This document shows, one piece after another, positions 35,700 to 44,444 of a DNA stretch of 64,000 nt. Made by a program: the position numbers and the translations under genes. Within the stretch, counting starts at the first letter, position 1; every line of letters starts with the position of its first letter. Under the pieces are notes generated by a model, which had not been told where the DNA came from, ran no database searches, and saw nothing but the letters and a program-made list of their open reading frames with translations. The stretch comes from Planctomycetota bacterium (lineage in GTDB: Bacteria; Planctomycetota; SZUA-567), in contig JAGUZQ010000057.1 of NCBI GenBank assembly GCA_020060765.1, positions 37,415-101,414 on the forward strand, read 5' to 3'.

Positions 35700-37055
35700 T
35701 CAATTGCTTTTCTGCAGGAACTTGATGCGCGGATAAGCCTTGACCAGGGTTTCATGAATTTTGACTTTTTCCGCGGCGGGAGCGGTTTCGTAATCCTCGA
35801 CATCTTTCCAGAACCTGCTCCACATTACCACCAGCGGTTCCTCGCGGTCAATAGCCTCTTGCGCGATGCGGTCGAACTGGTTGCACCAGACCGACATGTG
35901 GCGCTTGTTTTTCTGATACCCCTGTTTTAGTTCCGCCGACAGCGCGATCAATTCCGCCACCTTGCCCTTGGGAGCGGCTTCCTCCGCGACGGTGGGCGGG
36001 GCGGGGAATTTTCTGCCGAAGTCGTGGAACTGCATCACCAGTTTCGCGAAAGGCAGCAGTTCGGAGCCGATTTCGGTTTTGGCGAAATCTGCCGTCTGCG
36101 CCGCGTCCAGGAGCTTTTCGCAGACGGCGTAATTGTTTTCGTTGCGCAGCAGCTCGCGTTCGAGGATCAGGAAATCAGCCTTGGCGAGAGTCGCCTGCAA
36201 TTCCTCTCCCGCCTGGAATTCCTTCAACTTGCGGGCGACGCTTTCCCGCACCGCGCGCAGGATAGACAGTTCCCCGTCCACGATCTCCGCCAACTCGTTT
36301 TCTTTCAGTAGCCGTTTTTCATTGGTGTTGACGAAGTTGTCCACGTCCTGCCGGGCGGAACGGACTGCCTTGGCTTTTGCCTTGGCTTGTTTCGACTTGC
36401 CGATCAGGTAGAAGCCGCCGCCGCCCACCACCGCCAGGAAAACCAGCAGAGCCGCACCGAGTTTCAGTTTCACCCAGAACAGGCTTTGTGCTTCCTTCAC
36501 GTAGCCCTCCACGGCCACCGGTTCTTCCCGCGCCTTGCCTTTTTCACCGCCATCCTCCGGCGCTGTCACTGGTTCCGGCCTGGCTTCTTTCATTGATGCG
36601 ACAAAAGCGGAGATAGCCTTGTTGCCGCCGAACATGGTGGCCTGGTTGTCGCCGAACATCAGGGTCTTGTCAGGCGCGTCCACCGCCGCGGCGACTCCCA
36701 CCATGGTCGCGCCTACTTCCGCCTCCGGTTCCGGTTTTTTTTCGCCTTCGATAAAAGCGGTGAACGGCACGTGACCCACCCGCAACAGATCGCCATCGTG
36801 AAAAGGTGTGGGTTCGGAGAGTCGCTGGTCGTTGACAAACACGCCGTTGGAGCTTTTCAGGTCTTCGGCAAACCACGTTCCGTCCTGCGGAAAAAACCGG
36901 GCGTGTTCGCGCGAGACCGAGGCGTCCTGCAAAGTCAGGGTGTTTTTCTTGGGATCGCGCCCGACCTGAACCGGGCTGTCTTGCAACAGTATCTCCAGCC
37001 CCTTCTCCGGGCCTTTGCTGCAAATCAATTTCGCCTTGGGCGGGTTTTCAGACAT
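35700..37055 (-). CDS. FHA-domain inner-membrane protein
   Basis: 451 residues. The N-terminal forkhead-associated domain (about 8-103) has the phosphothreonine-binding residues R33, S49, H51 and N70 (QVGRDP, SVSREHARF, SSNGVFVND). A linker with repeated T-hydrophobic-F/V-G motifs follows (ATMVG, KTLMFGD, ATMFGG). A single membrane helix (about 198-218) precedes a helical periplasmic domain of about 230 residues. There is no signal peptide, so the FHA faces the cytoplasm. It lies between the ABC exporter and the TolC genes and may gate or scaffold the exporter in response to Ser/Thr phosphorylation. A kinase gene lies at 50567. Confidence 0.85.
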   Translation of the reverse strand: MSENPPKAKLICSKGPEKGLEILLQDSPVQVGRDPKKNTLTLQDASVSREHARFFPQDGTWFAEDLKSSNGVFVNDQRLSEPTPFHDGDLLRVGHVPFTAFIEGEKKPEPEAEVGATMVGVAAAVDAPDKTLMFGDNQATMFGGNKAISAFVASMKEARPEPVTAPEDGGEKGKAREEPVAVEGYVKEAQSLFWVKLKLGAALLVFLAVVGGGGFYLIGKSKQAKAKAKAVRSARQDVDNFVNTNEKRLLKENELAEIVDGELSILRAVRESVARKLKEFQAGEELQATLAKADFLILERELLRNENNYAVCEKLLDAAQTADFAKTEIGSELLPFAKLVMQFHDFGRKFPAPPTVAEEAAPKGKVAELIALSAELKQGYQKNKRHMSVWCNQFDRIAQEAIDREEPLVVMWSRFWKDVEDYETAPAAEKVKIHETLVKAYPRIKFLQKSN

Positions 37056-37110
37056 CAGGCTGTCTCCTCGTTTGTTTGTGCGTGGCGATTGCTTGTTTCG
37101 AGTTTCGCAC

Positions 37111-40100
37111 CTATTCCAGGCCGAACTGCTTCTTCGCCATTTCGTAATAGCGACCGTTAAGCGCGAGCAGTTCGTCGTGCCTGCCTTTTTCCACCACCTT
37201 ACCGTTTTCGATAAAGCAGATTACGTCGCAGTCGAGCACGGTCGTCAGGCGGTGGGCAATGACGATCGCCGAGCGCCCCGCCAGGATCGATTTCATGTTT
37301 TCCTGAATCTTCGCTTCCGACTCGTTGTCGAGAGCGGAAGTCGCCTCGTCAAACAGCAAAATCCGCGGGCGGCGGTACAGCGCGCGCGCGATGCACAGGC
37401 GCTGCCTCTGGCCGCCGGAGACCTGCACGCCCTTCTCGCCGATCATGGTCTGGTAGCTTTGCGGCAGGCGGCCGATAAAATCGTCGGCGCTGGAGAGGCG
37501 CGCGGCCTCACGCACCGCCACCATGTCGGGGTCGGGGTCGCCGAGGGCGATGTTGGCGGCGACGGTATCGCTGAAGAGGAAACTGTCCTGCAGCACCACC
37601 CCCACCTGCCGCCGGAACGAAGCGAGGTCGAGGTTGCGGATTTCCTTGCCGTCGATCTGGAGTTCGCCCCCCGTCGGCAGGTTGAACCCGAGCACCATCT
37701 TCGCCGCCGTGCTCTTGCCGCAGCCGGAAGGCCCGACGAAGGCGACGGTCTGGCCGGGTTCGATGGTGAGATTGAAGCCGTCCAGCACCAGCGGCGTCTC
37801 CTCCCCGCCGTAGCGGAATTTGATGTCGCGAAAGTCAATACGGCCTTCCAGGTTGTTGATGATCGCCGGCAGCGACGCCTGGTCGGTGACCGGCGCCTGT
37901 TCGGGGCGGACGTTGTTGATGTCGCTGACGCGGTCGACCGAGATGCGGATTTCCTGCAAACTGTCCCACAACTGCACCATCTGCATGATCGGCCCCATCA
38001 CCGCGCCCACCAGCATGTTGAAGCCCATCAGCGAACCGATAGTCATGTTGCCGTCCATCACTTCGTTGGCGCCGATCCAGAGGATGGCGATGGTGGAGCT
38101 GAGATTGATCAGTTTCGAAATACTGCCGTACGCGAGGCTGATCTTCGCCGAGACGTAACCGAGATTGACCTGGTCGACAAAGGAGTTTTCCCAACGGCTG
38201 CGGGCGTAATATTCGTTAGCCGTGGCCTTGACCGCCTCGATGCCGTGCAGCGACTCGATCAGGTGCGACTGCTGGGAGGAATTGCGCAGGAAAATGTCGT
38301 TGGCGATTTTCTTCAGCCTGGGCGTGAAGAAACAGGTGTTGCCGATGTAGAACGGGATGAAAACCATGACGATATAGGTAAGCTTGGCGTTATAGACAAA
38401 CATCATCAGCAGATAGACCACGATCATCATGGCGTTCAGGATGGTCGTGATGGTCGCGCCCGCGATGATGCGGCGGATCTTCTGGTTTTCGCCGAAGCGG
38501 GTGAGGATGTCGCCGGTGCGGCGGGTGAGGAAGAAATTCATCGGCAGACTCAGGATATGCCGGTAGAACTCGCTCATCATTTTCATGTCGACCCGCGCCG
38601 TCGTATGCGCCAGCAGCAGGCTTTGCACCACTGAAGTCAGGATGTTGAAAACAGTCACCAGCACCATGCCCGCCAGCATGATATTCAGCAGACTGCGGTC
38701 GTTGTTCACCACCACCTTGTCGACGATGTTCTGGATGAACAGCGGCGTAGCCAGCCCCAGCATATTGATGATGAGTGCGGCCAGGAACACCTCCGCGAAC
38801 AGCGTCTTGAACGGCAGCAGGTAGTTGATGAAGTGCATGTACGCGTTTTTCGGCGGCTCGGCGTGCTCAAACCGCTGGGTCGGAATCAGGGAGACGATGA
38901 TGTCTGTCCAGCCGGTTTCGAATTCCGCCCGGCTCATTTTCAACAAGCCTCGCGCGGGGTCGGCGATGTGCACGGTCTTGTCGGTCGCGCGGAAGATGAC
39001 GATATAGTGGTCGTTTTCCCACAGCGCAATGCAGGGCATTTCCAGTTGCCGGAGCGTATTGAAGTCGCACTTGTACGCCTTGGCGCGGAAGCCCAGCGAC
39101 TCGCCTCCCGTGCAGACGGTCTGTACCAGCGGCCCGGGCATGGAGAGGTTGGTCAGTTCCCGGATCTGCCCGAGGGTGAAATCCTTGCCGTAATGGCGTA
39201 CGATCATGGTCAGGCACGCCGCCGCGCATTCCGACTCCTCCTGCTGGCGCACCAGGGGGAACTTGTGGATGTCGGATTTTTTCTTTTTCAGGGTGGCGAA
39301 TTCCGACTCGGTGATGGCGTCGATTTTGAGGCGCTGGTCGACTCCTTCCGCGCGCTGGATGGCGCTGGCCTCGACCTTCTCGCTTTCGCGCAGGTCGCGC
39401 ACGCGGTTTTCCAGCCTGGTCTTCAATTCCAGATTAAGCTCCAGAATCTTTTTCACTTCCTCCTGCCGGATTACCAGCACCGTGGCGTCGCTGACGACTT
39501 TCGCGGTGTAGTAATGCGCCTCGCCCGTCAGCGCCGCGATTTCTCCGATCAACCCGCCCGCGCCGACCTTTTCCAGCGAGACAGTTCCCTCCAGCATGTC
39601 GCGCACCAGTTCCACCGAGCCGGTTTCGATATAATACAGGCGCGGGTCGTCCGCGCCCTGCTCGAAGACCTTGGTGCCGCGCGCGAGTTTTTTCACGCCG
39701 ATCTTATGCAGAATCTCGGTAGCCATGCGGCTGTCGTACCCCGCCGGACCCAGGATGCTGCGCAGGCGCTTGTGCAGTTCGATCAGGCCGATCTGCTGGC
39801 GCACCTTGCTCTGCGCCTCGGGATTGCGCGCGAGGAACTGCTTGGCCTTGGCGGCAGGCAGTTTCAGCAGCGACACCTGGCTGGAGGCCGAAACCTGGAA
39901 TTCCCACTGCCCGTCCTGCAGCATGGAGACTTCGCCCCAGGTCGCGTCCTTGGGCTGGGGGCCGAGCGACACCCGCTTGCCCGACTCGTTGATGGTCTTG
40001 AACCGCACCTCGCCGCCGCAGAGGCAGTACATCCCGTCCATGGCCTCGCCGCGCTCGACGATGACGTCGCCGGCCTGGTATTTCTCAACCTCGAAAAATT

Positions 40101-40191
40101 CCTCCAGCGCGTTCAGATCCTCGATCGGGAGCCGGTTGAAGACGATGTGGGTTTCGAGAATTTTGCGGACCGCTTCCTGCTTGCTGGGCAT
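37111..40191 (-). CDS. Peptidase-containing ABC exporter with two cNMP-binding domains
   Basis: 1026 residues. Two cyclic-nucleotide-binding (Crp-type) domains occupy about 15-130 and 150-260. A C39 peptidase (about 310-440) has the full triad C322 (QQEESEC), H395 (NDHYIV) and D411 (ADPARG). The exporter membrane domain spans about 455-745 and the ATPase 785-1020, with GPSGCGKST, VSGGQRQR and ILLFDEATSALD. It should cleave double-glycine-type leaders and export the peptide through HlyD and TolC. Most C39 exporters are about 700-730 residues; the double sensor N-terminus is the extra part. ATG abuts the HlyD stop with no gap. Confidence 0.93.
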   Translation of the reverse strand: MPSKQEAVRKILETHIVFNRLPIEDLNALEEFFEVEKYQAGDVIVERGEAMDGMYCLCGGEVRFKTINESGKRVSLGPQPKDATWGEVSMLQDGQWEFQVSASSQVSLLKLPAAKAKQFLARNPEAQSKVRQQIGLIELHKRLRSILGPAGYDSRMATEILHKIGVKKLARGTKVFEQGADDPRLYYIETGSVELVRDMLEGTVSLEKVGAGGLIGEIAALTGEAHYYTAKVVSDATVLVIRQEEVKKILELNLELKTRLENRVRDLRESEKVEASAIQRAEGVDQRLKIDAITESEFATLKKKKSDIHKFPLVRQQEESECAAACLTMIVRHYGKDFTLGQIRELTNLSMPGPLVQTVCTGGESLGFRAKAYKCDFNTLRQLEMPCIALWENDHYIVIFRATDKTVHIADPARGLLKMSRAEFETGWTDIIVSLIPTQRFEHAEPPKNAYMHFINYLLPFKTLFAEVFLAALIINMLGLATPLFIQNIVDKVVVNNDRSLLNIMLAGMVLVTVFNILTSVVQSLLLAHTTARVDMKMMSEFYRHILSLPMNFFLTRRTGDILTRFGENQKIRRIIAGATITTILNAMMIVVYLLMMFVYNAKLTYIVMVFIPFYIGNTCFFTPRLKKIANDIFLRNSSQQSHLIESLHGIEAVKATANEYYARSRWENSFVDQVNLGYVSAKISLAYGSISKLINLSSTIAILWIGANEVMDGNMTIGSLMGFNMLVGAVMGPIMQMVQLWDSLQEIRISVDRVSDINNVRPEQAPVTDQASLPAIINNLEGRIDFRDIKFRYGGEETPLVLDGFNLTIEPGQTVAFVGPSGCGKSTAAKMVLGFNLPTGGELQIDGKEIRNLDLASFRRQVGVVLQDSFLFSDTVAANIALGDPDPDMVAVREAARLSSADDFIGRLPQSYQTMIGEKGVQVSGGQRQRLCIARALYRRPRILLFDEATSALDNESEAKIQENMKSILAGRSAIVIAHRLTTVLDCDVICFIENGKVVEKGRHDELLALNGRYYEMAKKQFGLE

Positions 40192-41667
40192 TTATTCCTC
40201 CTCGGCGCTGAAGAACTTGGAGATGGGAGAGAACACTTTTTCGATCAACCGTTTGCGACCGACCTCGATTTCAGCCAGACCCTGCAACCCCAGCGTCAGC
40301 TTGACGTGTTCGTTGCCTTTCTGGATGTAATCCGGTTTGGGATAGGCCAAGACTTCATACATGCCCTCGAAGCCGGGGCGGTCGGTAGGCTTGATGGACG
40401 GTTCATCCATGGTACCTTCCTGCACGCCATACTCGCGGTAGTCGTAGGCCGAGTATTTGATCTTGACCGGTTTTTCCCCGTTATTCTTGTAGGCCATACG
40501 CACGCGGCCGATGTCGCGGTTGGCGACGTAGATGCGCGCGCGGATGGGGGCGGTGTCCTTGACCACGCTGAACAGCGGCTGCCCGGCGCTGATCTGCTCG
40601 TTGTTCTTGACGTAAACCTTCGTGACCACGCCGGAATAGGTGGCCTGCTTGCGGCACTTGCCGTCCTCGAAAATCACTCCCGGCAGCAGCCGCCCCGCAT
40701 CCTGCAATTTGTCGTCCAGCTTTCCTATCGCGGTAAGCAGTTCCTGCTTGTCCTTGTCGTTCTGGAAATTGATGGAGCTGATTTCGTAAGTCAATTTCGC
40801 CTTGCGGTCGCTCAAGGCCAGGATTTCCTCGTTGTGCTGCATGATCAGTTTTTCTTTCTGGCGCTTCAGGCGGGTTGGTTCGTTCTGTGCTTCGGAAAGC
40901 TGGATCTCGATCTGCGCCACCTTGCTTTGGGCGTCAGATACCGCTTGGCGCGCAGACGTGACCTTCATGTCCGACGCGTCCAGTTCCGGCTTGGTCACCA
41001 GTTGATCCTTGAAGAGTTTCAGGTTTTCCGCGTAGCCGCTTTCGGCCAATTCCAACTGCTTGCTCAGGGGGGCGAGTTGTCCCTTGGCGCGATCCAGTTC
41101 GATCTTGATAGTCTGGATTTTCTTTTCCGCCGATTTGATCTGATCCTGGAAATCCAAATCGGTGTTCTTGTTTTTTTCCTCCAGTAGTTTCTGATTTTGC
41201 TCCGAGGTTTTCAGTGACTCCTGCAGGCTGACCACGCGTTCTTTGAGGTTCTGCTCCTGCTTTTGTTGCCAGCCCTTGTCGCTTTCCATTGACTCGCGCC
41301 GCTCGCGCAGCATCTCTTCCTCGCTCTTGGCCGCCAGCGCCGTGGTGCGGTGCTGGATCACCACCGCGTCGACGAAAGCCTCGATCCGGTCGCCTTCCTT
41401 GACGTTGATCGCTTGCACGATGCCGCCGGTGGGAGCCTGTTCGTCGGCGGTCTCGGCCACCAGTTCCAGGGGGCAGGCCACGCTTTCGACAGTCTCGCCG
41501 ATGAAGGAATAAATCAGACCCGCGAACACGACCAGGAACACCAGGTAAATCGGACCCCGCAGCACGTAATTGGGAGCCGAGTAAAGCAGTTGCGCCGCCT
41601 TGATGGTGTGCCTGATTTCCGGCACGCCTGTCTTGACCCGCACCGCGCTTGTCTTCACTTCCGCCAT
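40192..41667 (-). CDS. HlyD-type membrane fusion protein
   Basis: 491 residues. A cytoplasmic N-terminus, one membrane helix (about 38-57), a biotinyl-lipoyl half-motif (GGIVQAINVKEGDRIEAFVD), a long coiled coil (about 110-300) and a beta-barrel domain (SGVVTKVYVKNNEQISAGQP) make up the adaptor. It links the inner-membrane exporter to a TolC channel. ATG at 41665-41667 follows AAAGGA. A promoter with a 17-base spacer lies 55-83 bases upstream. It ends directly before the exporter start, so both are translated together. The topology and coupling make the partner assignment firm. Confidence 0.92.
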   Translation of the reverse strand: MAEVKTSAVRVKTGVPEIRHTIKAAQLLYSAPNYVLRGPIYLVFLVVFAGLIYSFIGETVESVACPLELVAETADEQAPTGGIVQAINVKEGDRIEAFVDAVVIQHRTTALAAKSEEEMLRERRESMESDKGWQQKQEQNLKERVVSLQESLKTSEQNQKLLEEKNKNTDLDFQDQIKSAEKKIQTIKIELDRAKGQLAPLSKQLELAESGYAENLKLFKDQLVTKPELDASDMKVTSARQAVSDAQSKVAQIEIQLSEAQNEPTRLKRQKEKLIMQHNEEILALSDRKAKLTYEISSINFQNDKDKQELLTAIGKLDDKLQDAGRLLPGVIFEDGKCRKQATYSGVVTKVYVKNNEQISAGQPLFSVVKDTAPIRARIYVANRDIGRVRMAYKNNGEKPVKIKYSAYDYREYGVQEGTMDEPSIKPTDRPGFEGMYEVLAYPKPDYIQKGNEHVKLTLGLQGLAEIEVGRKRLIEKVFSPISKFFSAEEE

Positions 41668-41721
41668 GCCTGCATCCTTTCTGACTTCACGATTCCGTTG
41701 ACCCGCAACTTGATTCGTAAA

Positions 41722-41750
41722 AATATAAGTAATCTTTATTCCCGCCGCAA
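41722..41750 (-). promoter_or_regulatory. Promoter of the HlyD-ABC-FHA-TolC operon
   Basis: On the minus strand, TTGCGG (41745-41750) and TATATT (41722-41727) are spaced by 17 bases and lie upstream of the HlyD start at 41667. This looks like a sigma-70 promoter although a sigma-54 activator is encoded in the same locus. Confidence 0.55.
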
Positions 41751-41844
41751 GTTTTTTGTGGGTGGTGCTTGTTGGGTTAATGGCGAACTGGTTTACTGCC
41801 GTTACACCTAACCCATCCAGGCAGATACGTGGGAGTGACCGGGA

Positions 41845-41889
41845 GACGATGCTGACACCGCTGCGGTTTAAGCGGTGTTTAGCATCGTC
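41845..41889. terminator. Long perfect-looking hairpin between the parvulin and HlyD genes
   Basis: Arms GACGATGCTGACACCGCT (41845-41862) and the pairing strand 41871-41889 form an 18-base-pair stem with one bulge and an 8-base loop. No T-run follows on either strand. It lies downstream of the minus-strand parvulin gene, so it may stop or process that transcript; a structured RNA or operator is also possible. Confidence 0.5.
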
Positions 41890-41951
41890 GGACGGGCGCG
41901 ACTACGTAGATGCCGGTCGAACAAGTGAAAGCCAAATAACCCAGTACCCCC

Positions 41952-42716
41952 CTACCCCGCCGGGCGTTCTAGTCTTGCCTCGGCGATGGTTCGCTGCAGC
42001 CATTGCCGGAACAGGCGTTCGGAAATTTCCTGGCGCAGGCTGTCGGAAAGGGCGATGTCCCGCACCTCTTCTATCCGGTATAGGCTCCATGAGCCGTTTT
42101 CGGGAAATGGCCCGATAATATCGCCTGGTTTGCCCGCGAATACCGCCGCGTCGCTTTCGACTGGCAGCATTCCCCGCGTGATCGCGCCCAGGTAGCCGCC
42201 CGCCACGCTGGTATTTTTCTCGATCGAGTGTTTGCGCGCCATGACGGAAAACGGTTCGCCCTGGTCGCTGATGTCGGAAAGAAGTTTTTCCGCCTGCTTC
42301 CTTTCCGCGCATACTATGCGCGAGGCGGAAACCGAACGCAGGCGGGCGGAGTTGGTTTCGAAATATTTTTTTACCGCCTTGTCCGTCACCACTGCCGCGC
42401 GGATTTTCTCCTGCAGCAGCTCGTTTCTGACCAGACCCCACCAATGTTCCTGGGTAATGCCGTGGCGCACGCAATAGGCCTGCAACTGTTCGTCGGCTGA
42501 AAGGTTCCAGAAACGGCGTTTCCGGTCGGAAAAATCCCGGACTTCGTCTTCGGTAAGAGCTATGCCCAATTCTTTCGATTTGTCTTTCAGAACCTCGATT
42601 TCCGCCATCCGGCAGACCGCGTCCCGGAAAATCCCCCGCGCCTTGAGGTAGCCGATCACCTCCTCCACCCGGATTTCCTTGCCGTTTACCAGCACCAGCA
42701 CATCCGTCATTTCCAT
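41952..42716 (-). CDS. Parvulin/SurA-type peptidyl-prolyl isomerase of the secretion locus
   Basis: About 254 residues. The N-terminal helical chaperone part (GYLKARGIFRDAVCRMAEIE) is like SurA/PrsA. The parvulin domain (about 140-235) includes ARKHSIEKNTSVAGGYLGAI and MLPVESDAAVFAGKPGDIIG, close to the rotamase signature. ATG at 42716 is chosen for the AAGGA eight bases upstream; ATG 42722 is close. There is no signal peptide at either start, so it probably acts in the cytoplasm, unlike SurA. Similar isomerases accompany C39 exporters and HlyD in cyanobacterial peptide-secretion loci, suggesting it keeps the substrate export-ready. That role is inference. Confidence 0.8.
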   Translation of the reverse strand: MEMTDVLVLVNGKEIRVEEVIGYLKARGIFRDAVCRMAEIEVLKDKSKELGIALTEDEVRDFSDRKRRFWNLSADEQLQAYCVRHGITQEHWWGLVRNELLQEKIRAAVVTDKAVKKYFETNSARLRSVSASRIVCAERKQAEKLLSDISDQGEPFSVMARKHSIEKNTSVAGGYLGAITRGMLPVESDAAVFAGKPGDIIGPFPENGSWSLYRIEEVRDIALSDSLRQEISERLFRQWLQRTIAEARLERPAG

Positions 42717-42841
42717 AGGCATTTTCCTTAAGTCAGCGCCTGGATTATCTACGCTTACAACGATAAAACCAAGACAAACTTTGCTCAAACCTTACCCAGT
42801 TATGCTTTTTTTTGTCGCCAAATGTCGCGAAACCCGTGCAA

Positions 42842-44110
42842 TTACCGGAATGCGGCCGGTTTCAGCGACAACCCGTCAAGAATCTGATAGATTCTCGATT
42901 TAGATAACTCAGTGTCTGCGCAGAGTTTGCGGATATTCCCCTTGTGCTTGCGCAAAAGCCTCGTCCAATACGCCTTTTCCGCGTCCCGCATCACCGCATC
43001 CCGATGCGATTGATCCTTTACAATAATATTAGTGTCGCTGCTGAGGGAAACTACGCCGCGGCGGAAGCGGGAGGGCAGGTCGGACAGCCTGACCATGCGG
43101 TTTTGTCCCATGCAGGCGATGAACTGGGCGATATTTTTCAATTCACGGATATTTCCGGGGAAATCGTACACTTTAAAGAGAAAGTCTTTGAGTCCTTCGT
43201 CAAGCAGAGGCAGGTTTTTCTTCATTTTTCCGCACGCTTCGCGCAGGAAGTATTCCAGTAGAATCTCGATTTCGTCGCGCCGCTGCCGCAGGGGAGGCAG
43301 CACCAGCGGACAGACATTGATCCGGTACAGCAGATCCTCGCGGAATTCGCCTTTCTCCACCATTTTTTCCAGGTTGCGGTTAGTGGCGGCAATTACGCGT
43401 ACATTAACATGAATCAGCTTGTCCGACCCGACGCGCTGGATTTCGCCCTGTTCCAGCGCGCGCAGCAGCTTGACCTGCGCCAGCGGTTCCAGCTCGCCTA
43501 TTTCGTCAAGAAAAATAGTGCCGCCGTCAGCTTCCTCGAATTTGCCCTTGCGGTCGGCGGAAGCGCCGGTAAACGCGCCCCGCTGGTGCCCGAACAGCTC
43601 TGATTCTATCACTCCCGGCGGAAAAGCGCCGCAGTTTACCGCGATAAACTTGGTGCGTTCGCTGTTCAGGTGGACAATCCGGGCGAAAAGCTCCTTGCCG
43701 GTGCCGGTCTCCCCTTCCAGCAGAACAGTCAGATCGCTGGGCGCGACATGGTATAAAATGGCGAGAATTTCCCGAATCTGAGGGTGATTACCGATAATGC
43801 CTTCGACCTTGAGGCCTTCGAATTCCTTTCGGATTTTTGGTGTAACGTCCGGCGTCTGCTCATTTTTTTCAGTTTCCTGGCGACTGGCGATATTGATGAA
43901 AGCGCCGCGGAGGATGTCCAGATCGCGGAAAAACAGGTCTTTCTCCCCCTGACCCAGCATGGGGAAATGCAGCACCTTGAGCTTGAGGTTTTCGATTCTG
44001 GCAATGTTTTCATTCAGCAGTTCACCGGAATCTCCGGAAACGGCGCTCTCGATCGGGCTGGCCCACTGCATCGGCGGGGAATAATCGAAATCAGCCAGTT
44101 TTTCAGGCAT
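42842..44110 (-). CDS. Sigma-54-dependent transcriptional activator (no receiver domain)
   Basis: About 422 residues. A 100-residue N-terminal region of unknown type is followed by the AAA+ domain: GETGTGKELFARI (Walker A), GAFTGAS (sigma-54 contact loop) and GGTIFLDEIGEL (Walker B). The C-terminal Fis-type helix-turn-helix is RKLCADTELSKSRIYQIL. ATG at 44108-44110 is chosen for the GGAGAG eight bases upstream; a longer frame to 44203 is less likely. It opens RpoN promoters. It is the first gene of the secretion locus, but I saw no clear -24/-12 promoter there, so its targets may be elsewhere. Confidence 0.88.
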   Translation of the reverse strand: MPEKLADFDYSPPMQWASPIESAVSGDSGELLNENIARIENLKLKVLHFPMLGQGEKDLFFRDLDILRGAFINIASRQETEKNEQTPDVTPKIRKEFEGLKVEGIIGNHPQIREILAILYHVAPSDLTVLLEGETGTGKELFARIVHLNSERTKFIAVNCGAFPPGVIESELFGHQRGAFTGASADRKGKFEEADGGTIFLDEIGELEPLAQVKLLRALEQGEIQRVGSDKLIHVNVRVIAATNRNLEKMVEKGEFREDLLYRINVCPLVLPPLRQRRDEIEILLEYFLREACGKMKKNLPLLDEGLKDFLFKVYDFPGNIRELKNIAQFIACMGQNRMVRLSDLPSRFRRGVVSLSSDTNIIVKDQSHRDAVMRDAEKAYWTRLLRKHKGNIRKLCADTELSKSRIYQILDGLSLKPAAFR

Positions 44111-44240
44111 ATAAAAACTCTCCGACTGAAACTGATATACACCCATGCGCACACCGCCCCAAGATACCGGTCTTAAAAAAAAAACGCAAGCCCCAAACCG
44201 CAAAAAAATATAACTCTTGCTTCTTTATAACATTAACTCC

Positions 44241-44322
44241 CGTCATTTCGCGAGCCGCTGTCAAATCGTGGGATGGGATGACATAACACCGCCTGGAGTC
44301 ATGCCTCCGCAGGAATGACATT
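44241..44322. repeat. Dispersed palindromic repeat family B, degenerate copy 1
   Basis: Starts CGTCATTTCGCGAG and ends CCTCCGCAGGAATGACA. The inner part ACACCGCCTGGA matches the loop side of the intact copy at 50419. It lies in the 334-base gap between two divergent genes (44111-44444), which otherwise shows no gene. Confidence 0.6.
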
Positions 44323-44444
44323 CAGTATTTTTCCAAAAACTCCGTTTATGGAGAAAATACGCGGTCGGGAAACAATTTTTAGCATTTTCCGCAGTAATGT
44401 CGTATATTTATGACAGTAAACTTATAGTGGAAAGGCGGTGGCAC

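Noticed and set aside
42795..42815. Possible sigma-54 promoter before the parvulin gene
   Set aside because: A GG-N10-GC spacing exists, but the surrounding bases match the -24/-12 consensus poorly.
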